Assembly (NCBI GenBank): GCA_038148755.1
Contig: JAYQWA010000028.1
Location: 1-14,496, forward strand
DNA length: 14,496 nucleotides
Reading direction: 5' to 3'
Source: UBA5109 sp038148755
GTDB lineage: Bacteria; Pseudomonadota; Gammaproteobacteria; Pseudomonadales; Pseudohongiellaceae
In this document: positions 1 to 7,571 of the stretch, one piece after another
Layout of the letters: the number at the start of each line of letters is the position of its first letter
Numbering within the stretch: position 1 is the stretch's first letter
The notes under the pieces: generated by a model
Told to the model about the DNA's origin: nothing
Databases searched by the model: none
Seen by the model: only the letters and a program-made list of their open reading frames with translations
Position numbers and translations under genes: made by a program

Positions 1-59
1 AAAATATTTTCACAGTATAAGACATTGTCAAACGAATATCAACATTAAATAAAACTTTA

Positions 60-374
60 GCAGAGCAAGCAGGTTTGGAAACGGGATCCATTAAGAACTT
101 CAAGATGAAGTTTGTCGATATCAATATGGCTTAGTGAGTCAGATTCCAAAGGGCCGGTCTTATAGTTTGAGTAGCAGCGTTCCTGTATTTTCACATGTCA
201 GTGAGCATTATTCACATAATCCAATGCTTGTTGAGCGGATTGGAAGAGCTTGAAGCTTAAACACTTATTAAGCATTAAGCTGACATCTTCTAGAAAATCA
301 GGGTCGTCGTCCAATAAAATTACCTGGGTAGGAAAATAAAAAGGGTGTCCTACGCTGATCGTATCATCTGCCAT
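60..374 (-). pseudogene. Broken response-regulator receiver gene
   Basis: The ATG at 374 opens a 58-codon frame that ends at a TGA (198-200). Its product has a hydrophobic strand followed by an acidic cluster, VILLDDDPDFLED (residues 18-30), typical of the first strand and acidic pocket of a CheY-like receiver domain. The frame then stops before the phospho-acceptor Asp could occur. Translation past the TGA in the same frame gives 46 more codons (to TAA at 57-59), including QERCY and DIDKLHLEVLNGSRF. From memory these resemble the middle of a response-regulator family in which an H-x-x-I...RF stretch precedes a VDYDMPGMNG-like strand, so the gene probably continued to the left. The start lies 2 nt after the stop of the cyclase-like gene, so both were one operon. 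The call as receiver is fairly firm; the homology after the stop is inference. Confidence 0.6.
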
Positions 375-376
375 GA

Positions 377-1720
377 TTAATCTTCATCTTCATTGTCTTC
401 CGGTAATATGTGCTGCGACTGTTTTTGTATTAAATCTGTATAGGTTCCCATTTCAGGTTCCAATAAATAAGCCATAAAAGACATGTTATCAGTGGGCATT
501 GTGATTTCAAAACTATCAGAGGTTTGCAATCGTTTATCAGCACCTGCCTGTGTGTAAGTCGTCGCACTGATTAGAAGCTGGCCGGGTCGGCTTTGTTTGC
601 AAAGGAAAAAACTGGTTTCCAATGATTTTCCTAATATAGTCTGTGCTTTTTTGTCATCAGCATTAATTGAGAAAAAGGTTTCGCCACTGTGAATGGCAAG
701 TTTAAATTGTAAAGCCTGTGCTTTTTTTGCATGGTGGATCTGGCTTAACTTCTGCATAAGTTTTAAAAATAATTGTGCACAGCATACAGCATTAAAGCTG
801 TGTTCTTCACCACAGCTAATTGTATCGAAAGAGACCAGGGCTGAATCACCGTTAAAGCGTTGTAGTGAACCACCATAGAGTTTAGCGGCTTGCTTCAGAT
901 AGAAATTATATTCATTCAATAACTTTGATAAAGTGCTGGGATGTAATAGTTCAATCGCAGTATTTACATTGACTACTTTAATAACAAGCAAGCTTGCCAT
1001 TACCTTACTTGAGGGTTCAACCACTGAGTCATTACTGCTTAAGCCTGATAGGCTCAGTTGATGAGTGCGATTTTCCTGATATTTTTCCAATAAGGTTTTA
1101 CAGGCAACTTGCAAGTCTGTGATTTCATCCTGCCTGTAACTGTCAATTTCTAAAGAACTCTCATCTGCTTCCTTGAAGATCCTAACAATAGTCGCTAAAG
1201 GCTGTGTGATATGTGAAGCGAGAGCAAAAGCGCCAGTGAGGGCTAATAGCAGCCCGAAAATTATTACGCTCCAGAATAGCAGTTGAATGTTATTCATCTC
1301 TGTATTCAGATTATTAGCATTCAATTCCAGTAATACCGATCCGGCGACAGCATTTTGTAAAGTGATGTCAGCGCTGTAACTGGAACTAATCAAATTATTT
1401 GCAGTATTTTCTCCGGCACGCGCCAGAATATTATTATCGACATCAAAAACAGTAACCCGACTGATGCTGTCACTACTTGCCAGTTGGCTGATAACAACAT
1501 TCAAGCCTAATAAATCATTAGCCAGAACCAGCTCTATGACGGAGTTCGCTGCCTGTTGAGTTAGCGTTGCCCCCAATTCATCTGCTTGTAACTGCAGATT
1601 GGCTTTAAAATTATTGATAGTAAGTAGCCACAATGCACTTAGTGTTAAAACCAGCATGCTGCTGAAACAGAGGGCTATTTTGTATTTCAGCGCTAGTTTT
1701 TTTATTAAGGGTAGGTGCAT
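377..1720 (-). CDS. Two-TM receptor with degenerate class III adenylate/guanylate cyclase domain
   Basis: This is a 447-aa inner-membrane protein. A short cytoplasmic N-terminus precedes TM1 (about 15-36), then a periplasmic domain (about 38-146), TM2 (about 148-168), a HAMP-like linker (about 169-215) and a class III nucleotide cyclase fold (about 240-420). The periplasmic part, with QQAANSVIELVLANDLLGLN and RVTVFDVDNNILA, resembles the Smp/YtjB/AhpA-type sensor domain. The cyclase fold is recognisable from FNGDSALVSF (289-298), LAIHSGETFF (341-350) and the LLIS strand (382-385). Key residues are altered: the first metal-binding Asp is replaced by Lys (about K248 in LLVIKVV), and the usual VN-x-x-x-R of the transition-state site reads LE...F (E368, F372). 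Only the second metal Asp (D292) remains. It is therefore probably not an active cyclase and may be a nucleotide- or protein-binding receiver. The C-terminus is very acidic. The gene lies 38 nt downstream of the FimX-like gene. Confidence 0.75.
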   Translation of the reverse strand: MHLPLIKKLALKYKIALCFSSMLVLTLSALWLLTINNFKANLQLQADELGATLTQQAANSVIELVLANDLLGLNVVISQLASSDSISRVTVFDVDNNILARAGENTANNLISSSYSADITLQNAVAGSVLLELNANNLNTEMNNIQLLFWSVIIFGLLLALTGAFALASHITQPLATIVRIFKEADESSLEIDSYRQDEITDLQVACKTLLEKYQENRTHQLSLSGLSSNDSVVEPSSKVMASLLVIKVVNVNTAIELLHPSTLSKLLNEYNFYLKQAAKLYGGSLQRFNGDSALVSFDTISCGEEHSFNAVCCAQLFLKLMQKLSQIHHAKKAQALQFKLAIHSGETFFSINADDKKAQTILGKSLETSFFLCKQSRPGQLLISATTYTQAGADKRLQTSDSFEITMPTDNMSFMAYLLEPEMGTYTDLIQKQSQHILPEDNEDED

Positions 1721-1758
1721 AGTCTCGGGATATGATCAGTATAGATAGAGATATAGGC

Positions 1759-3852
1759 TTACAGTGCTTGCTTGTGTGTCTGGGAGCTTAAAGTCAGCTC
1801 ATGGTTTTGAATAAACGCATAATTCATGGTTTGTCTTGGCCGTTGCAGGCAATAGCCTTGTATAAAATCTGCGCCAAGCCTACATAAAGTAGACAGGATT
1901 GAAAAATCCTCTACTTGCGGCACGGCTACCTTGTAATTCCTGTTATGCAAATCGGTAAACAAGCTTTTTAGTTCATTTTGCTGGTAGGGATTATAGGTAA
2001 TATCCCTTACCAGATTTTTGTCTAGTTTAACGTAAACTGGCTTAATATCATCTAGATAGTGAAGCAGATTTACAGTGCATCCATAATGGCAAACGATAGT
2101 GCCAATTCCCAGCTCTTTAAGCCCATTGCTGAAATTTGAACAATATTCTGGATTGTTACAGATTTGGTTTTCGCTAATCTGGAACAGCAGCTTATCTGTG
2201 GTGATATCTCTGGATTGTATAGTCTCGCTTAGCCAGGGTAAAAAAGTCTTGCTGAGCAAAGTATCAGGAGTAAGGTTAATAATAAGACGCACATAAGTAG
2301 CTTCTGTCTTGTGCAGGGAAGACAGCGCCATAGCTACAACAATTTTGTCCAAATCTTCACCCAGGCCATTGAGGTTGATTAATGGCAAAAAGTCAGAGGG
2401 CGGCATGTCATTGCTATCTTCATCCAACATGCGGCTTAACACTTCATAGTCACGAAACTTTTCATCTCTAAGTCCGAGTATGGGCTGGAACAGCAATTTA
2501 ATACGCTGTTCCTCAAGTGCCAGCTTAATATAGGCAGCCAGCGCATCAATGTCCTGCCTGTGTGAGGATTCTGATTGAGGCTCGCCTATATTGGGTATTC
2601 CCTTATGCAGATTGACCCTGGCTTTTTTCAGTAGATCTTCTGCATCAAGCGCATTCTCATTGATACTGGCGATTCCGATTGAGCAGCTTAGCTGTAGGCT
2701 GGGCAAGGCAGTAGTCGTAATGTGGTTATTTATTTTGCTTTTTATAAAGTTGGCAAGTTCAATTGAATCAGCTAATTTACAGTTATCTATCAATAAGCCA
2801 AATTGATAAGCCTCAAGACGCCCTGCTGCAAATTTTTTCTGGATGGATTTATTTAAAAAAGCAGCAATGTCATTTAAAACCTGGTTGGCTTTACCAATAC
2901 CAATGGTTGATTTGATATCCAGAAATTCATTAACCTGAACGATCAATAAAGAAGAAAGCTGTTGCTGTTTTATCGCTTTAGCGATAGACAGCTCAATTTT
3001 TTCCAGAAAGAAGTCTCTATTGTAGAGACGAGTCAGTAAATCCTGATTTTTAGTTGTTTCAATCATAGTGGAATAGGCGGGGTTTCCACTGGCAGGTTTT
3101 ACAATTAGCTGTAAACAAGCCTGGCCATTGTAGCTAACAGGAATAAAGCTTAGCTCCAGTTCGGGGTAAGCGAAGCCAGCATGTTTATTTTTTTCATCAA
3201 GCCGCAAAGTGAGCTTGAATTCTTTTTCTATTTTTATACTTAAAGCTTTTTTTAATTGCTCCCTGCTGTTGCCTTTAAATAAATCAAGCAATGGGCTCTG
3301 TTGCAGGGAACCGGAATCTTTGCGAGGAAATATCTGAGCGTAACTTTTATTGCAATGAAGATGCATGCCTTCCTGAATGTAAGCCAGTGCAGAGCTTGAT
3401 GCATCCATAAGGGATTGATGGCACTTTTCCAGTTCCTTGAAATCAAGCTGTAGCAGACGGTGACTGTGTTTGAGTCGACGAATGCCAACTTCCCGTTTAA
3501 TTGCTGTTGCTATCTGAACTTTCTGATGAAGGGATAAGCAGTTCTGAATATCAGATTGAAATAATTTTGCAGTGTCGAGCTGAGCAATATCATCACTAAG
3601 AAAAATAATGGGCAATTCCAGGCCCTGTGCTGCTAATGTTTCTTTTACAGCAATGGCAGAAAAATCGCAGCCTTCACAAAAAAGGATTAGATCCCAACTC
3701 TGTAATTTAAGTTGTTCATGCAGTTCTTTTTTAGCTCTGACAGCCCGCGCTTTTAGCTCAACACCTTCATTACGCAAGACAGCTAGCAGACTATTGATAG
3801 CTTGTATCTGGCTAGAAAGAATTAATATCCTGATAGGTTCCGGGCTGTCCAT
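1759..3852 (-). CDS. fimX: FimX-like REC-PAS-GGDEF-EAL protein, catalytically degenerate
   Basis: At 697 aa this is close to P. aeruginosa FimX (about 690 aa), the c-di-GMP receptor that governs type IV pilus assembly and twitching. Domain order is REC-like (about 6-125), PAS (about 145-255), GGDEF-like (about 265-425) and EAL-like (about 435-685). The PAS start, ALAYIQEGMHLHCNKSYAQIF, is FimX-like. The receiver lacks its acidic pocket (ILILSSQ) and phospho-Asp (DLILFCEG). The GGDEF site reads EAYQF (347-351) with no RxxD I-site just upstream. The EAL motif is EVL (470-472), the later metal-binding DD reads CH (CHYG, 588-591) and the E of LEITE reads Q (FQISEN). Retained EAL-fold landmarks are NLTP (526-529), VKLD (608-611) and QGY (665-667). 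Neither cyclase nor phosphodiesterase activity is expected; c-di-GMP binding by the EAL domain is the likely role, by analogy with FimX. Pilus genes are not in the window, so the pilus role is inferred. It is the first gene of the minus operon. Confidence 0.8.
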   Translation of the reverse strand: MDSPEPIRILILSSQIQAINSLLAVLRNEGVELKARAVRAKKELHEQLKLQSWDLILFCEGCDFSAIAVKETLAAQGLELPIIFLSDDIAQLDTAKLFQSDIQNCLSLHQKVQIATAIKREVGIRRLKHSHRLLQLDFKELEKCHQSLMDASSSALAYIQEGMHLHCNKSYAQIFPRKDSGSLQQSPLLDLFKGNSREQLKKALSIKIEKEFKLTLRLDEKNKHAGFAYPELELSFIPVSYNGQACLQLIVKPASGNPAYSTMIETTKNQDLLTRLYNRDFFLEKIELSIAKAIKQQQLSSLLIVQVNEFLDIKSTIGIGKANQVLNDIAAFLNKSIQKKFAAGRLEAYQFGLLIDNCKLADSIELANFIKSKINNHITTTALPSLQLSCSIGIASINENALDAEDLLKKARVNLHKGIPNIGEPQSESSHRQDIDALAAYIKLALEEQRIKLLFQPILGLRDEKFRDYEVLSRMLDEDSNDMPPSDFLPLINLNGLGEDLDKIVVAMALSSLHKTEATYVRLIINLTPDTLLSKTFLPWLSETIQSRDITTDKLLFQISENQICNNPEYCSNFSNGLKELGIGTIVCHYGCTVNLLHYLDDIKPVYVKLDKNLVRDITYNPYQQNELKSLFTDLHNRNYKVAVPQVEDFSILSTLCRLGADFIQGYCLQRPRQTMNYAFIQNHELTLSSQTHKQAL

Positions 3853-3856
3853 AGCA

Positions 3857-3928
3857 CCTACTTATGGCTCCTACTTATAGCGTTATAGCGTCTACACTGC
3901 TTAGCTAAATGTTTTGTATGCAGTGTAG
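3857..3928. repeat. Inverted repeat and short tandem repeats upstream of fimX-like gene
   Basis: Between epmB and the FimX-like start there is a perfect 9-bp inverted repeat, CTACACTGC (3892-3900) and GCAGTGTAG (3920-3928), separated by 19 nt. Next to it lie two adjacent copies of TTATAGCG (3875-3882 and 3883-3890) and two copies of CCTACTTAT (3857-3865 and 3870-3878). On the minus strand each copy of the last repeat contains a Shine-Dalgarno-like stretch ahead of the ATG at 3852. The hairpin has no T-run after it on the minus strand, so it is not a standard intrinsic terminator for epmB. An operator or 5' leader hairpin is possible. Confidence 0.5.
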
Positions 3929-3961
3929 TCCAGTCTCAGATTTTTGGCTGATATTTTGTGT

Positions 3962-4966
3962 TTAGAAGAGTGGAGTTTTATTTGCTGATGCGGCTTCTTC
4001 CCGGACCAGTCTGGGCACCAGATAGCCTGGAAGCTCTGCTCGGAGTCTGGACATGAGCGACTTTGCTATTTGCAAATCAACGTCAAAGTGCGAGCTGCCC
4101 TTAACTTTATCCAGCATATGTAAATAGTAAGGCATGATGCCACAGGCAAATAAACGCTCACTCAACTCTATCAAAGTACGTGGATCATCATTAATGTTTT
4201 TTAACAAAACACTCTGGTTAAGTAGATCAACATTGGCTTCTTTTAATCTGTCACAGGCGGCTTTGACTTCATCGTCCAGCTCCTGCGCGTGATTAATGTG
4301 CATAACCACGATAAATCTGAGTGGATAACGTGTGAAGAGGTCGCATAGTTTCTGGCTTATTCGCTGGGGGATCACAACAGGCATCCGGGTATGTATTCTG
4401 ATGCGCTTTATATGCGGCATTGCTGCCAGATGTTCCAGCAACCATTCCAGGTGCTTATCAGAAATCAATAAAGGATCTCCGCCGCTCAGGATGACTTCGG
4501 TAAGTGACGGGTCTGAGCGGATATATTGCAGGCTTTGCAGCCACTGTTTTTTATCGGGACGATTTTCCGCGTAAGGAAAATGCCGACGAAAACAGTATCG
4601 ACAGTGAATGGCACAGCTGCTTGTCGGCAACAGCAATACCCGCCCTGCATATTTATGCAATATTCCGGGCATGGGGTTAAATTCACGCTCCGCCAGCGGG
4701 TCTGAGACAAAGCCAGGAGAGTCCAGCAGTTCACTTTGCTGAGGTAAAACCTGCAACAATAAGGGGTCATTTGGGTTTCCCCGCTGCATACGCTGGATGA
4801 ATGTTCGTGGCAGGCGCAGAGGGAACTCACGTAATACATCCAGACTCAAGTCAAGCTGGTCGGGATCGAGATCCAGCATATTCAGCAGTTCCATGGGATC
4901 AGTCACCAGGTCTGTCAGACAGTCCTGCCAGCTACGTTGATGTTGTAAGGGAATAGTTTTCAGCAT
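3962..4966 (-). CDS. epmB: EF-P beta-lysylation lysine 2,3-aminomutase EpmB
   Basis: This is a radical-SAM, PLP-dependent enzyme of the KamA family that isomerises (S)-alpha-lysine to (R)-beta-lysine, the donor for modifying elongation factor P. The cytoplasmic 334-aa protein has the CxxxCxxC iron-sulfur motif CAIHCRYC (C118, C122, C125). It also has the SAM-binding SGGDPLL (161-167), and a C-terminal NKTPL whose Lys (K330) fits the PLP-binding lysine position. The N-terminal VTDPMELLNML matches the usual EpmB start, and the short length separates it from the longer clostridial-type aminomutases. The gene is divergent from efp-epmA, its functional partners, across 118 nt. The Shine-Dalgarno upstream of 4966 is weak, but the start agrees with family length. 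Confidence 0.93.
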   Translation of the reverse strand: MLKTIPLQHQRSWQDCLTDLVTDPMELLNMLDLDPDQLDLSLDVLREFPLRLPRTFIQRMQRGNPNDPLLLQVLPQQSELLDSPGFVSDPLAEREFNPMPGILHKYAGRVLLLPTSSCAIHCRYCFRRHFPYAENRPDKKQWLQSLQYIRSDPSLTEVILSGGDPLLISDKHLEWLLEHLAAMPHIKRIRIHTRMPVVIPQRISQKLCDLFTRYPLRFIVVMHINHAQELDDEVKAACDRLKEANVDLLNQSVLLKNINDDPRTLIELSERLFACGIMPYYLHMLDKVKGSSHFDVDLQIAKSLMSRLRAELPGYLVPRLVREEAASANKTPLF

Positions 4967-5084
4967 TTGTCCATGATAGCTGATTAATGGGCCCGGGATT
5001 AAGGCAAATTCTATCTGCGGCTGGAATTCTTTTAGCTAAATACATATCATGCCTGCCTGAAGTAAAGTCTCAATGAGGTAAGAC

Positions 5085-5657
5085 ATGGCAAGCTTTTCAA
5101 CCAATGAATTTAAATCGGGCCTGAAAGTATTATTGGAGGGTGATCCCTGTTCAATTTTAGAGAATGAATTTGTTAAACCGGGTAAAGGGCAGGCCTTTAA
5201 CCGGGTGAAGTTGCGCAATTTATTGAATGGCCGTGTCTGGGAGCGCACCTTTAAATCGGGCGAATCCCTGGAAGGTGCGGATGTCATGGAACTTGAGATG
5301 GAATATCTCTATAACGATGGCGAATTCTGGCATTTTATGAATACCGATGGCAGCTTTGAACAGGTCGCTGCCGATAAAAATGCGATTACGGAAGCACAGG
5401 ATTGGTTAAAAGAGCAGGATGTTTATACGGTGATTGTATGGAATGACTCGCCGATTTCGGTCAGTCCGCCAAACTTTGTTGAGCTGGAAGTTACCGATAC
5501 TGACCCGGGTCTCAAAGGTGATACGGCTCAGGGCGGTACCAAGCCTGCCACCTTAAGTTCAGGCGCCGTGGTTAAGGTTCCTTTGTTTATTGAAATTGGC
5601 GATGTCCTGCGAGTCGATACCCGAACCGGCGAATATCAGAATCGCGCCAAACAATAA
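5085..5657 (+). CDS. efp: Translation elongation factor P
   Basis: EF-P binds ribosomes stalled on consecutive prolines and stimulates peptide-bond formation. The 190-aa protein has the three-barrel EF-P layout: an N-terminal KOW-like domain with the modification loop, then two OB-type domains. The loop reads EFVKPGKGQAF, with Lys34 at the residue that EpmA lysylates in Escherichia coli. This agrees with the flanking epmA and epmB, and differs from the Arg32-rhamnosylated EF-P of Pseudomonas. The C-terminal signature GDVLRVDTRTGEY is intact. The start is supported by GAGG at 5075-5078, 6 nt before the ATG. An ATG at 5073 runs into a stop after two codons. The gene is first in a two-gene unit with epmA, 32 nt upstream of it. 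Confidence 0.97.
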   Translation: MASFSTNEFKSGLKVLLEGDPCSILENEFVKPGKGQAFNRVKLRNLLNGRVWERTFKSGESLEGADVMELEMEYLYNDGEFWHFMNTDGSFEQVAADKNAITEAQDWLKEQDVYTVIVWNDSPISVSPPNFVELEVTDTDPGLKGDTAQGGTKPATLSSGAVVKVPLFIEIGDVLRVDTRTGEYQNRAKQ

Positions 5658-5689
5658 CACTGAAGTCATGCCATGTTTAATCTTGAGCC

Positions 5690-6673
5690 ATGAAAGCTGA
5701 ACATTGGCGACCAAGCGCAGCTAAAGACAAGTTACTTGCGAGATCGGTTTTATTAAAAAATATCCGATCTTTTTTTGAGCAAATAGGCGTACTTGAAGTC
5801 GAAACGCCTGTTTTATCCCATGCAGCTGGCAGTGATCCTAATCTGGATGCCATCTCCGCCAGTTATCAGACCGGCTCCCTGCAAAAAGAAAAGACCCTGT
5901 TTTTACGGACATCACCGGAATTTGCCATGAAGCGTTTGCTGGCTGATGGTAGTGGTGCGATATTCCAGATTTGCAAATCATTCAGAAATGCTGAACAGGG
6001 AGCCAGGCACAACCCTGAATTTACTTTATTGGAATGGTACCAGCCCGGCTATGATGAACATCAGCTCATGGATGAAATGATGACTTTGCTGCAAAGAGTC
6101 TGTCCGCCAGATTTTTTTTCTGCACAGCAATGGCAAAAGTTAACCTACCAGAGTCTGTTTGAGCACTATCTGGATATCAATCCCCATACTATTAGCCTAA
6201 GGTCCCTGGAAGCTCTCGCCAGGGCAACTATTGATATCAATATGGAGCAGGCTGATAAAGATGTCTGGCTGGACTTGTTATTCAGTCACTCGATAGAACC
6301 GCAGTTACAGGAGCCGGTGTTTATTTATGAGTATCCGGCTACGCAGGCGGCATTAGCGGCAACAGGAAAAACTGCCGAAGGTTATGAAATAGCCAGACGC
6401 TTTGAACTGGTGATTGGCGGAATGGAGCTTGCCAATGGTTATTATGAACTGACTGATGCGGATGAGCAGCGCCGACGTTTTTCGCATGAGCAGACAATCA
6501 GACAGGATCAGGGAAAGAGTCAGGCACCTCTTGATGAAAATTTGTTAGCAGCTTTGGCGCATGGTTTGCCAAGCTGTGCAGGCGTTGCCTTGGGTCTTGA
6601 TCGTTTATTAATGTTAATTTGTGGAAGCGCTTCAATTGATGAGGTGCTGGCTTTTCCCTTAGACAGGGCCTGA
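5690..6673 (+). CDS. epmA: EF-P--(R)-beta-lysine ligase EpmA (GenX/PoxA)
   Basis: This is a class II lysyl-tRNA synthetase paralogue that activates (R)-beta-lysine with ATP and transfers it to the EF-P lysine. At 327 aa it holds only the catalytic core; the N-terminal OB anticodon-binding domain of LysRS is missing, as expected for EpmA. Motif 1 lies near IGVLEVETPVL (32-42). Motif 2 is FRNAEQGARHNPEFTLLEW (98-116). Motif 3 is around GVALGLDRLLML (298-309). The loop with YEIARRFELVIGGMELANGY provides the amino-acid pocket. It starts 32 nt after efp and is probably cotranscribed. Its stop is only 6 nt from the stop of the convergent psd, so the two transcripts probably overlap at their ends. 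Confidence 0.95.
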   Translation: MKAEHWRPSAAKDKLLARSVLLKNIRSFFEQIGVLEVETPVLSHAAGSDPNLDAISASYQTGSLQKEKTLFLRTSPEFAMKRLLADGSGAIFQICKSFRNAEQGARHNPEFTLLEWYQPGYDEHQLMDEMMTLLQRVCPPDFFSAQQWQKLTYQSLFEHYLDINPHTISLRSLEALARATIDINMEQADKDVWLDLLFSHSIEPQLQEPVFIYEYPATQAALAATGKTAEGYEIARRFELVIGGMELANGYYELTDADEQRRRFSHEQTIRQDQGKSQAPLDENLLAALAHGLPSCAGVALGLDRLLMLICGSASIDEVLAFPLDRA

Positions 6674-6679
6674 ATCGTT

Positions 6680-7546
6680 TTACTGCCGTATTTGCTCCTG
6701 AGTAATGCTGCCGATTTTTTGTCCTAACTGAATACTGCTGGCTGTCTGCAATAAAGAATCCCAATCCATCACATTGGCAGGAAACAGAACAATAGCGGTG
6801 GAGCCCAGTTTGAATCTTCCCATTTCTTCACCGCGCCGAATCGTAATGGGCGCATGTTCCTGATAATGCTCTACGTGTTTGTCTAATTTACTGGGTGCAA
6901 CCTGACCGGCCCAGACGGTTTCTATGCTTGCGACGATCATTGCGCCAACCAGTATCAACGCCATGGGGCCAACGCTGGTTGAAAAAATACACACAACTCT
7001 TTCATTACGGGCAAAGAGTTCATCAATATGATCAGCAGTGGTTTGATTGACGGAAAATAATTTTCCCGGAATATAGATCATTTGCTCCAGTGTGCCGGTA
7101 AGCGGCATATGGATGCGATGGTAATCCCGGGGAGAAAGGTAGAGTGTTGCAAACTTGCCTCCATGAAATACATCAGCAAGCTCTTGATCGCCACCTAATA
7201 ATGCCGGCAGCGAAAATGATTTGCCCTTGGCCTGAAAAATCTGTTCGACATCAATATTGCCGATAGCACTTACTGCGCCATCAACCGGGCAAATAACGGT
7301 ATTAGCTCCGGAGTCTAGTGGACGTGCATCAGCCTCAAGTTTTCGGGTAAAAAAATCGTTAAAACAAATAAAGTCTTGCGGATCTTTGGTCTCGGCTTCT
7401 GCCATATTAACGTTGTATTTTTTAATAAAAGTTTTAATTAAAAAATTTTTAATAAAGGGAGTCTGACAGTTAGCTAATAAACCTATGGTTCGCGATAAAA
7501 AATGCTGAGGAACAATATGTTGAAAGAGTATAAATAGCGTTTTCAT
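6680..7546 (-). CDS. psd: Phosphatidylserine decarboxylase proenzyme
   Basis: Psd converts phosphatidylserine to phosphatidylethanolamine at the inner membrane, using a pyruvoyl group made by self-cleavage. The 288-aa proenzyme has the cleavage motif LGST (247-250), with Ser249 as the future pyruvoyl residue. The small alpha chain would therefore be about 40 aa. The other residues of the self-processing triad are present: Asp89 in CPVDGAV and His146 in DYHRIHMP. The length and the N-terminus MKTLFILFQHIVPQHFLSR fit the short proteobacterial type. It is the last gene of the rsgA-rhdA-psd unit (25 nt after rhdA) and is convergent with epmA. Confidence 0.95.
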   Translation of the reverse strand: MKTLFILFQHIVPQHFLSRTIGLLANCQTPFIKNFLIKTFIKKYNVNMAEAETKDPQDFICFNDFFTRKLEADARPLDSGANTVICPVDGAVSAIGNIDVEQIFQAKGKSFSLPALLGGDQELADVFHGGKFATLYLSPRDYHRIHMPLTGTLEQMIYIPGKLFSVNQTTADHIDELFARNERVVCIFSTSVGPMALILVGAMIVASIETVWAGQVAPSKLDKHVEHYQEHAPITIRRGEEMGRFKLGSTAIVLFPANVMDWDSLLQTASSIQLGQKIGSITQEQIRQ

Positions 7547-7571
7547 TTAACTATTGCCGGGTTATACAGGC

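Noticed and set aside
39..134. Short plus-strand frame ending in TAG near the left edge
   Set aside because: It overlaps the decaying receiver gene on the other strand, has no clear start or Shine-Dalgarno, and resembles nothing I recognise.
4486..4839. 117-aa minus-strand frame inside epmB, and similar frames inside psd, the peptidase and the CDGSH gene
   Set aside because: They are out-of-frame shadows of well-supported genes with no domain content.
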